This document shows, piece by piece, positions 53,679 to 63,098 of a stretch of DNA of 64,000 nt (positions are counted from its first letter, which is position 1; each line of letters opens with the position of its first letter). Source of the stretch: Pontimicrobium sp. SW4 (GTDB lineage Bacteria > Bacteroidota > Bacteroidia > Flavobacteriales > Flavobacteriaceae); contig NZ_CP157199.1 of the NCBI RefSeq assembly GCF_039954625.1, positions 1,860,001 through 1,924,000 of the forward strand, written 5' to 3'. The notes beneath the pieces are model-generated. The model did not search any database and was not told where the DNA came from. It saw nothing but the letters and a program-made list of their open reading frames with translations. The position numbers and the translations under genes are program-made.

Positions 53679-53789
53679 AATCTTTACAGGAATAATAATA
53701 CTCAGCAACAAAAGTTATATTTTTAATTAACTGCTATTTTTTAAACTCAAAAATTGGAATTAAATAGTTTGAAAGTTTACTTTTACAAC

Positions 53790-55385
53790 ATGAAGCGTCT
53801 ATCTTATTTTATACTTAGCCTAACCATTCTCCTTTTTTGGAGTTCTTGTCGTAAAGATTTTGAATTTTCTGCAAGTACTGGCTCACTAGAATTCTCAAAA
53901 GACACCGTGTATCTAGATACTGTTTTTACCAATATTGGTTCAAGTACCTACAACTTAAAAGTTTATAATAATAGCAATGATGATATTATAATTCCATCAA
54001 TCAAACTTGGTGAAGGTTATAATTCTTTCTACAGAATGACTATTGATGGTACTACTGGTCTCGAAGGTGGTTCTAACCAAACCATTGGTAAAGTATTTGA
54101 AAATATTGAAATGCTCGCCAAAGACAGTATGTATATTTTTATTGAAACAACTATAGATATCCAAGACTTAGCGGCTTCACAAACACAATTTTTATACACA
54201 GATGCTATTGAATTTGATTCTGGAGAAAATCTACAAAAAGTAGAATTAGTAACCCTTGTAAAAGATGCCAATTTTATTTATCCGCAACGTTTTTTAAATT
54301 CTGAAGGCGAATATATAACTGAAACGCTCACTTTTGATGTAGATGGTGATGGAATGGAAGATGAAACCACAATTGAAGGTCGATTTCTAGATGATAGTGA
54401 ATTGACTTTTACCAACGAAAAGCCATACGTTATTTATGGCTATGCAGCTGTAGCTGATGGTAAAACACTCAATGTTGAATCTGGTGCAAGAGTGCATTTT
54501 CATGCTAACTCTGGTTTATTAATTACTGGTGGCGCCTCACTAAAAGTAAATGGTGTACCAAGCACAGATCAAGAACTTATGGAAGGTGAAGTGATTTTTG
54601 AAGGTGATAGATTAGAACCAAGTTTCGCTAATGTACCAGGTCAATGGCAAACCATTTGGTTATTTAACAATAGTGTAGATAATGTAATAAACCATGCTAC
54701 TATAAAAAATGGTACTATTGGAGTTTTGAGTGACGGCAATCAAGATGACCCAACAAAATTTACATTTACAAATTCTCAGATTTATAACTCAAGCAATTTT
54801 GGAATTTTAGGAAGAGGCACCTCCATAGATGGAGAAAATATAGTGGTGAATAATAGTGGGCAATCATCATTTGCTGGAACTTATGGAGGATCATATAATT
54901 TTGTGCATTCGACCTTTGCTAATTACTGGAATAATAGCTTTAGACAGTTCCCTTCAGTTTTACTGAACAATTTTATTATAGATGAAGATAATACAGTATT
55001 TACTAATCCTCTAGATGCTGCTAATTTTACAAATTGTATTGTGTATGGAAGTGATAACCCTGAATTAATTTTAGACAAAGACTCATCAGATGATTTCAAC
55101 TTTAAATTCATCAATAGTTTGATAAAATTCGATAACTCAAACAATAACTTTACGGGTGATGTTTACGACTTTAATAACAGTTTATTATACGAGAATGTTA
55201 TTTTTAATCAAGATCCAGGATTTTTAGATCCAAATAACAACATGCTAAATATTCCAAATGGCTCACCAGTAGATAATTTTGGAATCGTCTTTGGTAATCT
55301 ATCATCAGATATTTTAAACACTACTAGAAGTGCTACACCAGATTTAGGAGCCTACGAAAGTGTTGAGTTTGAAGAAGAAGATTAA
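53790..55385 (+). CDS. Lipoprotein with a beta-helix-like C-terminal region
   Basis: 531 residues from the ATG at 53790; the open frame reaches back to 53754 but this ATG gives the signal (LTILLFWSSCRKD). An N-terminal immunoglobulin-like region (about 20-160, VYLDTVFTNIGSSTYNLKVYNN) is followed by Asn/Gly-rich repeats (NNSVDNVINHATIKNG, NSQIYNSSNFGILGRG) that resemble a right-handed parallel beta-helix. This is likely a surface lipoprotein of structural or carbohydrate-binding type. No catalytic motif is seen. It converges with the HTH gene 2 bases away. Confidence 0.8.
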   Translation: MKRLSYFILSLTILLFWSSCRKDFEFSASTGSLEFSKDTVYLDTVFTNIGSSTYNLKVYNNSNDDIIIPSIKLGEGYNSFYRMTIDGTTGLEGGSNQTIGKVFENIEMLAKDSMYIFIETTIDIQDLAASQTQFLYTDAIEFDSGENLQKVELVTLVKDANFIYPQRFLNSEGEYITETLTFDVDGDGMEDETTIEGRFLDDSELTFTNEKPYVIYGYAAVADGKTLNVESGARVHFHANSGLLITGGASLKVNGVPSTDQELMEGEVIFEGDRLEPSFANVPGQWQTIWLFNNSVDNVINHATIKNGTIGVLSDGNQDDPTKFTFTNSQIYNSSNFGILGRGTSIDGENIVVNNSGQSSFAGTYGGSYNFVHSTFANYWNNSFRQFPSVLLNNFIIDEDNTVFTNPLDAANFTNCIVYGSDNPELILDKDSSDDFNFKFINSLIKFDNSNNNFTGDVYDFNNSLLYENVIFNQDPGFLDPNNNMLNIPNGSPVDNFGIVFGNLSSDILNTTRSATPDLGAYESVEFEEED

Positions 55386-55387
55386 AT

Positions 55388-55600
55388 TTATTCATCATCT
55401 TTTGAAAACTCTAGAATATCTCCAGGTTGACATTCTAAAGCATCACAAACAGCCATAAGTGTACTAAAACGAATTGCTTTAACCTTACCTGTTTTAAGTT
55501 TAGATAGGTTTGCTAACGAAATATTTACTGTCTCCGATAATTCGTTCAATGACATTTTCCGTTTAGCCATCATTACATCTAGGTTTACAATAATTTTCAT
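55388..55600 (-). CDS. Small XRE-family HTH regulator (YozG-like)
   Basis: 70 residues, a single Cro/C1-type helix-turn-helix: MMAKRKMSLNELSETVNISLANLSKLKTGKVKAIRFSTLMAVCDALECQPGDIL is the complete core. This YozG-like group is regularly encoded beside DUF2975 membrane proteins. Three bases separate it from the first DUF2975 gene. It probably regulates its own operon, perhaps under control of the membrane partners. Confidence 0.94.
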   Translation of the reverse strand: MKIIVNLDVMMAKRKMSLNELSETVNISLANLSKLKTGKVKAIRFSTLMAVCDALECQPGDILEFSKDDE

Positions 55601-55603
55601 GGC

Positions 55604-56140
55604 TTATACAGTGTCTTCTAGTTCTTTTTGATACTCTACACCTTTTGAAAAAATAACAGCAATAACATAAATAACAGCTGCCATTAAAATAAATGCTCTA
55701 CCATCAGTTGCAAACTGATAATGCATACTAAGTTTATATTCATAATAATGCAAACTTTTCAAAGTTTTTAGTGCTATGTAACTAATAAGTCCAATTGAAA
55801 AAGTATAATAACTAATTAATGAAATATGCCTAGAAACAAGCCCATTGAATGGTTTTGACAAATTCATTTTGGTTACTAGTTTGACAACTAGATAGAAAAG
55901 AAATGCTTTCAGAATTGTAATGAGCAATAAAAAGCTATACATTCCAAAAAACAACCATTTACTACGTTCATACAATTTACTTAAATCTAATTTGTTGTAT
56001 AGGTTTGGAATAAATTCCGGATTGTACAAACTGAAAAAGAAATTAACAATCAATCCTCCAGCTTCAATGCATAAGCCAACAAAAATGACCCACGCAATGA
56101 TTTTTAGACCTATAAATATGACGTTATTTGTTTTTGACAT
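55604..56140 (-). CDS. DUF2975 membrane protein, second of two
   Basis: 178 residues with four predicted membrane helices (IAWVIFVGLCIEAGGLIVNFFF, FGMYSFLLLITILKAFLFYLVV, LISYYTFSIGLISYIAL, AFILMAAVIYVIAVIF). The repeated pattern KPFN and the terminal FSKGVEYQKELEDTV match DUF2975. Together with the other DUF2975 gene and the XRE gene it forms a common three-gene unit whose function is unknown; membrane sensing for the HTH partner is one possibility. Confidence 0.92.
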   Translation of the reverse strand: MSKTNNVIFIGLKIIAWVIFVGLCIEAGGLIVNFFFSLYNPEFIPNLYNKLDLSKLYERSKWLFFGMYSFLLLITILKAFLFYLVVKLVTKMNLSKPFNGLVSRHISLISYYTFSIGLISYIALKTLKSLHYYEYKLSMHYQFATDGRAFILMAAVIYVIAVIFSKGVEYQKELEDTV

Positions 56141-56152
56141 AATTATAATAAT

Positions 56153-56695
56153 TTATACAGTTTCTTCTAGTTCGTCTTGATACTCCACGCCTCTTCTAAA
56201 AACTAAAGAAATCACATAAATGATACCAGCAAAAAACAAGAATTCTTTACCACCATCAATGTATTCTTGTAAAGTGGGAAGGTCGATGTTTTTTTCAATC
56301 TTAAGCCAAGATTCATAATATATAGCTATAGCGAGCGATAAGCCTATTGAGAATGCTAAATAACTTATCTGAGCAATTAGCTTAGAAGCTTTTTGACTAA
56401 AAGGACTCACAAGGTCAATATTTGAAAAAATACTAACAACTTTATAAAGCATTAGAGCTTTTAAACCCTCTATAAGTATTAATAGCAATATTATCATTAC
56501 AAAATGTAAATTGCTAAACTCTTTAAGGTCAAATAAGTTTAAGCCTAAGTATATATTATTAGCACCTTCCGGATTTATAAAAAGACTGGTAGCAAAAGAA
56601 ATAAGTAATGCTCCAACATTAATACACAAGCCTATAAATACAAGCCAAGAAATAACATGCATTACATTTAGAAGCTTATTTGTTGTCGTTTTCAT
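56153..56695 (-). CDS. DUF2975 membrane protein, first of two
   Basis: 180 residues with four membrane helices, paralogous to the next gene (FRRGVEYQDELEETV against FSKGVEYQKELEDTV at the C-terminus, and a similar SPFSQKASKLIAQISYLAFSIG segment). The pair looks like a local duplication. A 12-base gap precedes the downstream gene, so the unit reads DUF2975-DUF2975-XRE. Divergent from the NTF2-like gene. Confidence 0.92.
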   Translation of the reverse strand: MKTTTNKLLNVMHVISWLVFIGLCINVGALLISFATSLFINPEGANNIYLGLNLFDLKEFSNLHFVMIILLLILIEGLKALMLYKVVSIFSNIDLVSPFSQKASKLIAQISYLAFSIGLSLAIAIYYESWLKIEKNIDLPTLQEYIDGGKEFLFFAGIIYVISLVFRRGVEYQDELEETV

Positions 56696-56891
56696 TATAG
56701 TTTGATTAAATTATACAATACAAATATAGATAAATATTTATCGATAAACAATAAATATTTATTTTTAACATCAAATATAGTTAAGCAAGTATCTATTTAC
56801 TAATTAGATTAACGTCTTTTTAACTATAACACATCATGCTTTTCATTACTTTAAGACATTGAAAATCAAAAAAAACAATAAATACAAACTC

Positions 56892-57329
56892 ATGAAACGT
56901 TCAATTACTATGTTGCTATGCGTGTTAGCATTTAGCTTATCCCAAGCACAAACAAACGATAAAGCTGGTGTAGAAAAAGCCTGTATGAATTATCTAGAAG
57001 GATTTTATGAAGGTGATGCAGCAAAACTTAAAGAAAGCTTACAACCTAGCTTAAATAAATTTGGATTCTGGAAAAACAAAGATGGAAATTACGACCAACA
57101 AGATTATATGTCTTTTGAGAAAGCTTTAGCATATGCAAAAAATGTAAAAGAGAAAAAGCAGTTTGCAAAACCTGATGCACCAAAAGTCGTTGAAGTTCTA
57201 GATGTTAGTAATTCAATTGCAGCAGCTAAAGTTACAGCTTGGTGGGGAGTTGATTATGTCTTACTATCTAAACGTGATGACAAATGGATGATTGAGCAAG
57301 TAATTTGGGAAGGTCCTTTGGAGAAATAA
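56892..57329 (+). CDS. Exported NTF2-like (putative lumazine-binding) protein
   Basis: 145 residues from the ATG at 56892, chosen because it gives the signal peptide MKRSITMLLCVLAFSLSQAQ (the open frame extends to 56859). The mature domain has helices KAGVEKACMNYLEGFYEGDAA and a sheet ending DDKWMIEQVIWEGP, as in the NTF2-like lumazine-binding group. Probably periplasmic; ligand unknown. It ends with a bidirectional terminator facing glyA. Confidence 0.88.
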   Translation: MKRSITMLLCVLAFSLSQAQTNDKAGVEKACMNYLEGFYEGDAAKLKESLQPSLNKFGFWKNKDGNYDQQDYMSFEKALAYAKNVKEKKQFAKPDAPKVVEVLDVSNSIAAAKVTAWWGVDYVLLSKRDDKWMIEQVIWEGPLEK

Positions 57330-57331
57330 AA

Positions 57332-57362
57332 TAAAAAAGCCTGCATTTTGCAGGCTTTTTTA
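57332..57362. terminator. Bidirectional terminator
   Basis: AAAAAAGCCTGCA pairs with TGCAGGCTTTTTT around a TTT loop (57333-57361), between the NTF2-like gene and convergent glyA; T-runs on both strands. Confidence 0.92.
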
Positions 57363-57369
57363 TTTTGTA

Positions 57370-58659
57370 TTATGCTTGATACTCATTTTGAACAAACAAT
57401 GGTCTATATGCCATCATATCGTATACTTTCTTTTTTACTGCTTCTAACGCGTCTTCATTTTCGAAATTCATAATTACTTCGTCTATTAAATCCACAATTG
57501 GAGCCATATCTTCTTCTTTCATACCTCTAGTTGTAATAGCTGGTGTACCAATTCTAATTCCAGAAGTTACAAATGGTGATTTATCATCAAATGGCACCAT
57601 GTTCTTATTAACTGTAATATCAGCTTTTACAAGTGCTTGTTCAGCCTCCTTTCCCGTTATATTTTTATTTCTTAAATCAATTAACATCATATGATTATCA
57701 GTTCCATTAGAAATAATATGATACCCTTTATCAACTAAAGCTTTAGCCATGGCGTCAGCATTCTTTTTTACTTGCAAAGTGTAATGCATAAAATCGTCAG
57801 TCAAAGCTTCACCAAAAGCAATAGCTTTAGCAGCAATAATATGCTCTAATGGTCCGCCTTGATTCCCAGGAAAAACAGCAGAATTTAATAGTGAAGACAT
57901 CATTTTTGGCTTTCCAGATTTTAAATTTTGTCCAAATGGGTTTTCAAAATCTTTACCCATCATAATCATTCCTCCTCTTGGGCCACGCAGCGTTTTATGA
58001 GTAGTTGTTGTTACAATATGACAATGCGGTAATGGGTCATTTAAAATACCTTTAGCAATCAATCCTGCAGGATGAGAAATGTCTGCTATTAATATTGCTC
58101 CAACACTATCAGCTATCTCTCTAAAACGCTCAAAGTCCATATCACGAGAATAAGCAGATGCTCCAGCTATAATAAGCTTAGGTTGCTCTTCTTTTGCAAT
58201 CGCCTCCATTTTATCATAATCAATACGACCAGTAGATTCTTCTACTCCATAAAACACAGGGTTATATAGTTTTCCTGAAAAATTCACTGGAGATCCATGA
58301 GTTAAATGTCCTCCATGTGATAAATCGAAACCTAGAATTTTATCACCAGGATTTAAACAAGCAAAAAATACAGCTGTGTTAGCTTGACTTCCTGAATGTG
58401 GTTGTACATTCACATATTCTGCTCCAAACAATGCCTTTGCTCTATCTATAGCAATTTGTTCAACTTCATCCACAACCTCACATCCGCCATAATAGCGCTT
58501 ACCTGGATAACCTTCAGCATATTTATTTGTTAATACAGATCCTGCAGCTTCCATTACCTGGTCGCTCACAAAATTCTCCGAAGCGATTAATTCAATGCCA
58601 TGTAATTGGCGTTCTCTTTCTGCTTCTATTAATTCAAAGATTGGTTTATCTCGTTGCAT
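57370..58659 (-). CDS. glyA: Serine hydroxymethyltransferase
   Basis: 429 residues, full length. Family landmarks: [38 protein letters not shown] at the N-terminus, the Schiff-base lysine in [16 protein letters not shown], and C-terminal [11 protein letters not shown]. It converts serine and tetrahydrofolate to glycine and methylene-tetrahydrofolate in the cytoplasm, feeding purine and methionine synthesis. A 15-base direct repeat lies just upstream of its start (58663-58695), possibly in the promoter or leader. Confidence 0.97.
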   Translation of the reverse strand: MQRDKPIFELIEAERERQLHGIELIASENFVSDQVMEAAGSVLTNKYAEGYPGKRYYGGCEVVDEVEQIAIDRAKALFGAEYVNVQPHSGSQANTAVFFACLNPGDKILGFDLSHGGHLTHGSPVNFSGKLYNPVFYGVEESTGRIDYDKMEAIAKEEQPKLIIAGASAYSRDMDFERFREIADSVGAILIADISHPAGLIAKGILNDPLPHCHIVTTTTHKTLRGPRGGMIMMGKDFENPFGQNLKSGKPKMMSSLLNSAVFPGNQGGPLEHIIAAKAIAFGEALTDDFMHYTLQVKKNADAMAKALVDKGYHIISNGTDNHMMLIDLRNKNITGKEAEQALVKADITVNKNMVPFDDKSPFVTSGIRIGTPAITTRGMKEEDMAPIVDLIDEVIMNFENEDALEAVKKKVYDMMAYRPLFVQNEYQA

Positions 58660-58662
58660 AAC

Positions 58663-58695
58663 TTATATTAATTCTTGTAATTATATTAATTCTTG
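58663..58695. repeat. Tandem 15-base direct repeat in the glyA leader
   Basis: TTATATTAATTCTTG occurs at 58663-58677 and 58681-58695, separated by TAA, beginning 4 bases upstream of the glyA start codon. This could hold a duplicated regulatory or ribosome-binding element; no function is assigned. Confidence 0.6.
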
Positions 58696-58874
58696 CTCAA
58701 AAATAATAAATTAGATTAGTTAAATCCTTCAAAAAACATATATTTATCTTATTGTTAATTATATAACTTGCAAACATTTTTTTATAGTCTAAGTTTATTA
58801 TTACTTTAAAAAAAATGTGTAGGTTTGACATACATTTTTACTTTAAAAAAATTAAAATAAATAATACATTTCAT

Positions 58875-60167
58875 ATGCCTTTATCTGCAAACAATCCAGA
58901 CAGAACTTCGTGGTTACACGTTGATAAAAATTCTGATTTCCCAATACAGAACATTCCTTTTGGAGTATTTTTAACCCGTGATGACATTATTACTATAGGT
59001 ACTAGAATTGGAGATACAGCAATTGATTTAGGCGCCTTACATCAATTGGGTTACTTTGATGGTATCCCATTAACAGATGATATTTTTCTTCAAGACACTT
59101 TAAACGATTTTATTGCAGACGGTCGTAAAACATGGCGTTTGGTAAGAAATAGAATAGCTGAAATATTTGACAGCAACAACGCTACCTTAAAAAACAACAA
59201 ACCACATAAAGAAATTGTTTTGTTTCGCTTAGACGAAATTGAAATGCAATTACCAGTTCAAGTTGGGGACTATACCGATTTTTATGCAAGTAAAGAGCAC
59301 GCCACCAATGTTGGTACTATGTTTAGAGGAAAAGAAAATGCGCTTATGCCTAATTGGTTGCACATGCCAATTGGATATCATGGTAGAAGCTCATCAATAA
59401 TTCCATCAGGAATACCAGTTCATAGACCACAAGGACAAACCTTACCTGCCGAAACAGAAACTCCAGTTTTTGGACCTTCTAAGTTAGTGGACTTCGAATT
59501 AGAAATGGCTTTTATTACTACTGATGCTAACGATTTAGGCGAACCAATTCCTATTGATGAAGCCGAAGAATATATTTTTGGACTAGTATTATTTAATGAT
59601 TGGAGCGCAAGAGACATTCAAAAATGGGAATATGTGCCATTAGGTCCTTTCTTAGGAAAGAATTTTGCATCATCCATTTCTCCTTGGATTGTAACTTTAG
59701 ATGCCTTAGAACCATTTAGAGTTGATACTCCAAAACAAAATCCAAAACCATTAGAATATTTACAATTTAAAGGAAAAAAGAGTTTCGACATTAATTTAGA
59801 AGCTGCCATTAAGCCAAAAGGTGCAAAAGAAACCGTTGTGTCTCGTTCTAACTTTAAATATATGTATTGGAATATGGCGCAGCAACTAGCGCACCATACT
59901 GTAAATGGTTGTCCAGTAAATTCGGGCGATATGATGGGTAGTGGAACTATTTCTGGACCAACAGAAGATTCTTATGGTTCTATGCTAGAACTAACTTGGA
60001 GAGGCGAAAAACCTATCAAGATGAAGGATGATACAGAGCGTAAGTTTATAAATGATAATGACACCGTGATTTTAAGAGGATACTGTGAAAAGAATGATAC
60101 AAGAATTGGCTTTGGTGAAGTACGATCACAATTACTCCCAGTTTTTAATCCTAAAAAGAAAAAATAA
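58875..60167 (+). CDS. fahA: Fumarylacetoacetase
   Basis: 430 residues from the ATG at 58875 (MPLSANNPDRTSWLHV); the open frame to 58815 adds residues unlike the family. Motifs match FAH: IPFGVFLT near the N-terminus, YTDFYASKEHATNVGTMFRG with metal and substrate residues, YHGRSSSIIPSG, and LFNDWSARDIQKWEYVPLGPFLGKNF. It cleaves fumarylacetoacetate in the last step of tyrosine and phenylalanine catabolism. Other pathway genes are not in the window. It is divergent from glyA. Confidence 0.96.
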   Translation: MPLSANNPDRTSWLHVDKNSDFPIQNIPFGVFLTRDDIITIGTRIGDTAIDLGALHQLGYFDGIPLTDDIFLQDTLNDFIADGRKTWRLVRNRIAEIFDSNNATLKNNKPHKEIVLFRLDEIEMQLPVQVGDYTDFYASKEHATNVGTMFRGKENALMPNWLHMPIGYHGRSSSIIPSGIPVHRPQGQTLPAETETPVFGPSKLVDFELEMAFITTDANDLGEPIPIDEAEEYIFGLVLFNDWSARDIQKWEYVPLGPFLGKNFASSISPWIVTLDALEPFRVDTPKQNPKPLEYLQFKGKKSFDINLEAAIKPKGAKETVVSRSNFKYMYWNMAQQLAHHTVNGCPVNSGDMMGSGTISGPTEDSYGSMLELTWRGEKPIKMKDDTERKFINDNDTVILRGYCEKNDTRIGFGEVRSQLLPVFNPKKKK

Positions 60168-60193
60168 CAACTAACTAAATGTCAAATACTTAA

Positions 60194-60229
60194 AACCCTC
60201 ATTAACTAATTTATGAGGGTTCTTTTTTT
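60194..60229 (+). terminator. Terminator of the fumarylacetoacetase gene
   Basis: AACCCTCAT (60194-60202) pairs with ATGAGGGTT (60213-60221), followed by CTTTTTTT. It lies about 30 bases after the stop. Confidence 0.9.
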
Positions 60230-60280
60230 GTTTGGCATCATAATTGAAAAATAGATAAAAAGAACTAAAATATTGAGCTT

Positions 60281-61462
60281 ATGAAAAAATTACTACTCTT
60301 AACAGTATTACTTTCTGTACTCATATCATGTAGTGGGAGAAAGCAAGTCGAAAAAGCAGTGAATTCTGGAAATTACGACCAAGCAATTGCTAATGCTTTA
60401 AAAAAATTAGAAACAAATAAAAATAAGAAGCGTAAGCAAGATTATGCATTGATGCTTAGAGATGCTTATTACAAAGTGGTTGAGCGTGACTTAAACACCA
60501 TTAAACACTTAAAGAAAGGTAACAACCCTGAACTCTTTACAGAAATATATGAATTGTATTTGGATTTAGATGCGCGCCAAGAAGCTATTAAGCCAGTGCT
60601 ACCGTTAGTAGTTAATGGAAAAACTATAGCCTTTAAGTTTAGTGATTATAGCTACGATATTGTAAAATCACGTAACGATGCTGCCGATTATTTATATGAA
60701 AAAGGATTGGCTTTATTAGATACAGACAATAAAGCTAACATGAGAGAAGCCTATGATGTTTATAGACACATAGAACGTATTTATCCAAATTATGAAGACT
60801 CTAGAGAGTTAATGGATGAAGCTCACCAAAGAGGAATAAATTATGTCATTGTTAGTATAGAAAATCAAACACAGCAAATAATACCTCAACGATTGGAAGA
60901 CGATTTACTTAATTTTGACACCTATGGTTTAAACCAATTCTGGACAACTTATCATGCAAATGCTAATGCAAATATTAAGTACGATTTTGCTATGCAGCTA
61001 CAATTAAAGCGTATTAATATTTCTCCAGAAAGAATTAAAGAACGCCAAATAGTTAGAGAAAAAGATGTGGTAGATGGTTGGAAATACAAATTAGATAGTG
61101 ATGGTAATGTCGCCAAAGACACGTTGGGGAATGATATAAAAATAGATAAGATTATTACTGTTAAAGCAAAGTATAATGAATTTGTACAAACAAAATCATC
61201 TCAAGTAATTGCTGAAGTAGTTTATACCGATTTAATATCTAACCAAACACTTGATGCGTTTCCAATAGATAGTGAGTTTATTTTCGAAAATGTATTTGCT
61301 AGATATAGAGGTGATAAAAGAGCATTAACACCTGAAGATTTAGATATTGCAAGAAATAGACAAGTACCATTTCCATCTAACGAGCAAATGGTTTATGATA
61401 CTGGCGAAGATTTAAAACTAAAGCTAAAAGATATAATAAGTTCTTATAGCTTAAGGTACTAA
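60281..61462 (+). CDS. TPR-like lipoprotein
   Basis: 393 residues with a lipoprotein signal (LLSVLISCSGR). The first 180 residues contain TPR-like helical hairpins (GNYDQAIANALKKLETNKNK, AREAYDVYRHIERIYPNYEDS region). The C-terminal half is a beta-rich domain (VSIENQTQQIIPQRLEDDLL, NANIKYDFAMQLQLKRI) that I do not recognise. It is probably periplasmic on the outer membrane. Function unknown. It has its own terminator. Confidence 0.82.
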   Translation: MKKLLLLTVLLSVLISCSGRKQVEKAVNSGNYDQAIANALKKLETNKNKKRKQDYALMLRDAYYKVVERDLNTIKHLKKGNNPELFTEIYELYLDLDARQEAIKPVLPLVVNGKTIAFKFSDYSYDIVKSRNDAADYLYEKGLALLDTDNKANMREAYDVYRHIERIYPNYEDSRELMDEAHQRGINYVIVSIENQTQQIIPQRLEDDLLNFDTYGLNQFWTTYHANANANIKYDFAMQLQLKRINISPERIKERQIVREKDVVDGWKYKLDSDGNVAKDTLGNDIKIDKIITVKAKYNEFVQTKSSQVIAEVVYTDLISNQTLDAFPIDSEFIFENVFARYRGDKRALTPEDLDIARNRQVPFPSNEQMVYDTGEDLKLKLKDIISSYSLRY

Positions 61463-61464
61463 CA

Positions 61465-61497
61465 AAAAAACTCCCAACAATAGTTGGGAGTTTTTAT
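61465..61497. terminator. Bidirectional terminator
   Basis: ACTCCCAAC (61470-61478) pairs with GTTGGGAGT (61483-61491), flanked by A-run and T-run, between two convergent genes. Confidence 0.9.
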
Positions 61498-61527
61498 TTA
61501 TATGTTTTACGCTATCTTAAACGTCAA

Positions 61528-62508
61528 CTATTCTTCCTCTTTCATCATTCTAACCAAATCTGCTTCGGCGGAAAGAACTGCAAATCCTGCTGAAACACCT
61601 TTATCTACTAGCTTAGTAAATAGTTCTTTTGCCTTTTCATTATTTCCATTATAAAGATACCAATTACCTAAACCATAAACAATAGCATCATTCATATATT
61701 CAACTTCTTGATCATTTTCGCCAAGTAACTCTTTCTCTGTTATCTCTCCTTTATAAAAAAGGCATAATTGGTGGTAAGCCATATTCTCAAAAACATCCAT
61801 TTCAGCAGTAATTGATTCTACTACTTTTTTAGCTTCTTCTTCTTTACCCATTCTCCTTAATATCATATAAACCCAATTAGCAGAAGCAACTTTCATATCA
61901 GGGTTTGTTGATCCTTTCAAACTTTCATTATAAGCCCAATAAGCTTTATCCATGTTATTCTGTAAATAATAAGCTAAGCCTAAATGATACCAAATATTAG
62001 TATGCAAGCTCGAAACTGGTATATTTCTTACATTTGGAGCTCCATCTGGTTCAACAACATCTTCAGTACCTTCAATTAGTTTTACAGCTATATTAAAATC
62101 TGCTATTGCCTCATCATATTTTCGGGTACTTATTAAACGGTGCCCTCTATGTCTATACATTCGAGCATCTTCTGGGAATTTTTCAATTCCTTCAGTAAAA
62201 ATTTTTATTGCTTCTTTAAAATCTCCAAGATATGCCATTCTTCTTCCTACCCAAATTATAGCTTCAGCATCATTAGGATTTTTATCATACCTCTTTTTTG
62301 CTAATAAATAATTCGAGATTCTAGCAGAATCTCTTTTTTGGTCAAGTTGTCGGTTAATCAATTCTTTCCCTAAAAGAGTGGTTCCTTGATGTGTGTTAAT
62401 TTGAACAACCTCAACTTGGGGCTCAGAAAATTCAATGGATTTATTAGATTTTTGACCACAAGCTGTAAATAAAACCACTATTACAAATAGTATTGGTGCA
62501 TTTTTCAT
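61528..62508 (-). CDS. TPR lipoprotein
   Basis: 326 residues with a lipoprotein signal (IVVLFTACGQK). Several TPR units are visible: DAEAIIWVGRRMAYLGDFKEAIKIF, DARMYRHRGHRLISTRKYDEAI, TNIWYHLGLAYYLQNNMDKAYWAYN. TPRs scaffold protein interactions, and this is a likely envelope-associated adaptor. Partners unknown. The YtxJ-like gene lies upstream on the same strand about 64 bases away. Confidence 0.88.
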   Translation of the reverse strand: MKNAPILFVIVVLFTACGQKSNKSIEFSEPQVEVVQINTHQGTTLLGKELINRQLDQKRDSARISNYLLAKKRYDKNPNDAEAIIWVGRRMAYLGDFKEAIKIFTEGIEKFPEDARMYRHRGHRLISTRKYDEAIADFNIAVKLIEGTEDVVEPDGAPNVRNIPVSSLHTNIWYHLGLAYYLQNNMDKAYWAYNESLKGSTNPDMKVASANWVYMILRRMGKEEEAKKVVESITAEMDVFENMAYHQLCLFYKGEITEKELLGENDQEVEYMNDAIVYGLGNWYLYNGNNEKAKELFTKLVDKGVSAGFAVLSAEADLVRMMKEEE

Positions 62509-62572
62509 TCGGTTAGTTTTATATTTAAAAAAGTAAACTTACAAAAAACAATTAAACAATACTTATAAAGCA

Positions 62573-62956
62573 TTAATCAAATATACTCATATCCAACACA
62601 TTAATAGCTCCATGACTAGCATGTGAAACCACGACACCATTTTTAATTATGAGTAACTGAGGTGATTCGTGCAACACTTGAAACCTATAACCAACTTCGT
62701 TAGATATGCCTCTAAAATTTAGCAAGTCTAAATAATACAAATCTAAATTGGCATCAACATCATAAGCATCTATAAATTGGTTCATCACCATTCGGCTAAT
62801 TCCACAACGCGTGGAATGTTTAAAAATAAGCTGTGTTTTAGTTTTAGACTTTTCTAAAATATCATCTAATTGATGCATCGCACTCAAATTAATCCAAGGC
62901 AGTAATTTTTCTTCCTTTGGTTCAGAAGGCTTAAAAATGTTCTTAAATATTCCCAT
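62573..62956 (-). CDS. ytxJ: YtxJ-type monothiol redox protein
   Basis: 127 residues. The middle part (TQLIFKHSTRCGISRMVMNQF) is the characteristic monothiol site of YtxJ, a thioredoxin-fold protein of bacillithiol-related redox systems, followed by YYLDLLNFRGISNEVGYRFQVLHESPQLLII. Only one cysteine is at the site, consistent with de-thiolation activity. Whether the organism makes bacillithiol is not shown here. Cytoplasmic by lack of signal. It is divergent from clpB (142 bases). Confidence 0.93.
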   Translation of the reverse strand: MGIFKNIFKPSEPKEEKLLPWINLSAMHQLDDILEKSKTKTQLIFKHSTRCGISRMVMNQFIDAYDVDANLDLYYLDLLNFRGISNEVGYRFQVLHESPQLLIIKNGVVVSHASHGAINVLDMSIFD

Positions 62957-63098
62957 AAAATGTAAGTCGATCTAATTATTTAACCTTACAAACTGACGAA
63001 AAGTCTTGCTTTTATTGATGTAAACAGACATTTTGTCTCTTAAACTTTGTTGGTAAGATTATTGAACAAAACTAATCAGAAAAGAAAAACATAATAGT

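Noticed and set aside
63028..63042. Heat-shock operator (CIRCE) upstream of clpB
   Set aside because: Only a short AGACA/TGTCT inverted repeat is present; it does not match the CIRCE consensus TTAGCACTC-N9-GAGTGCTAA.
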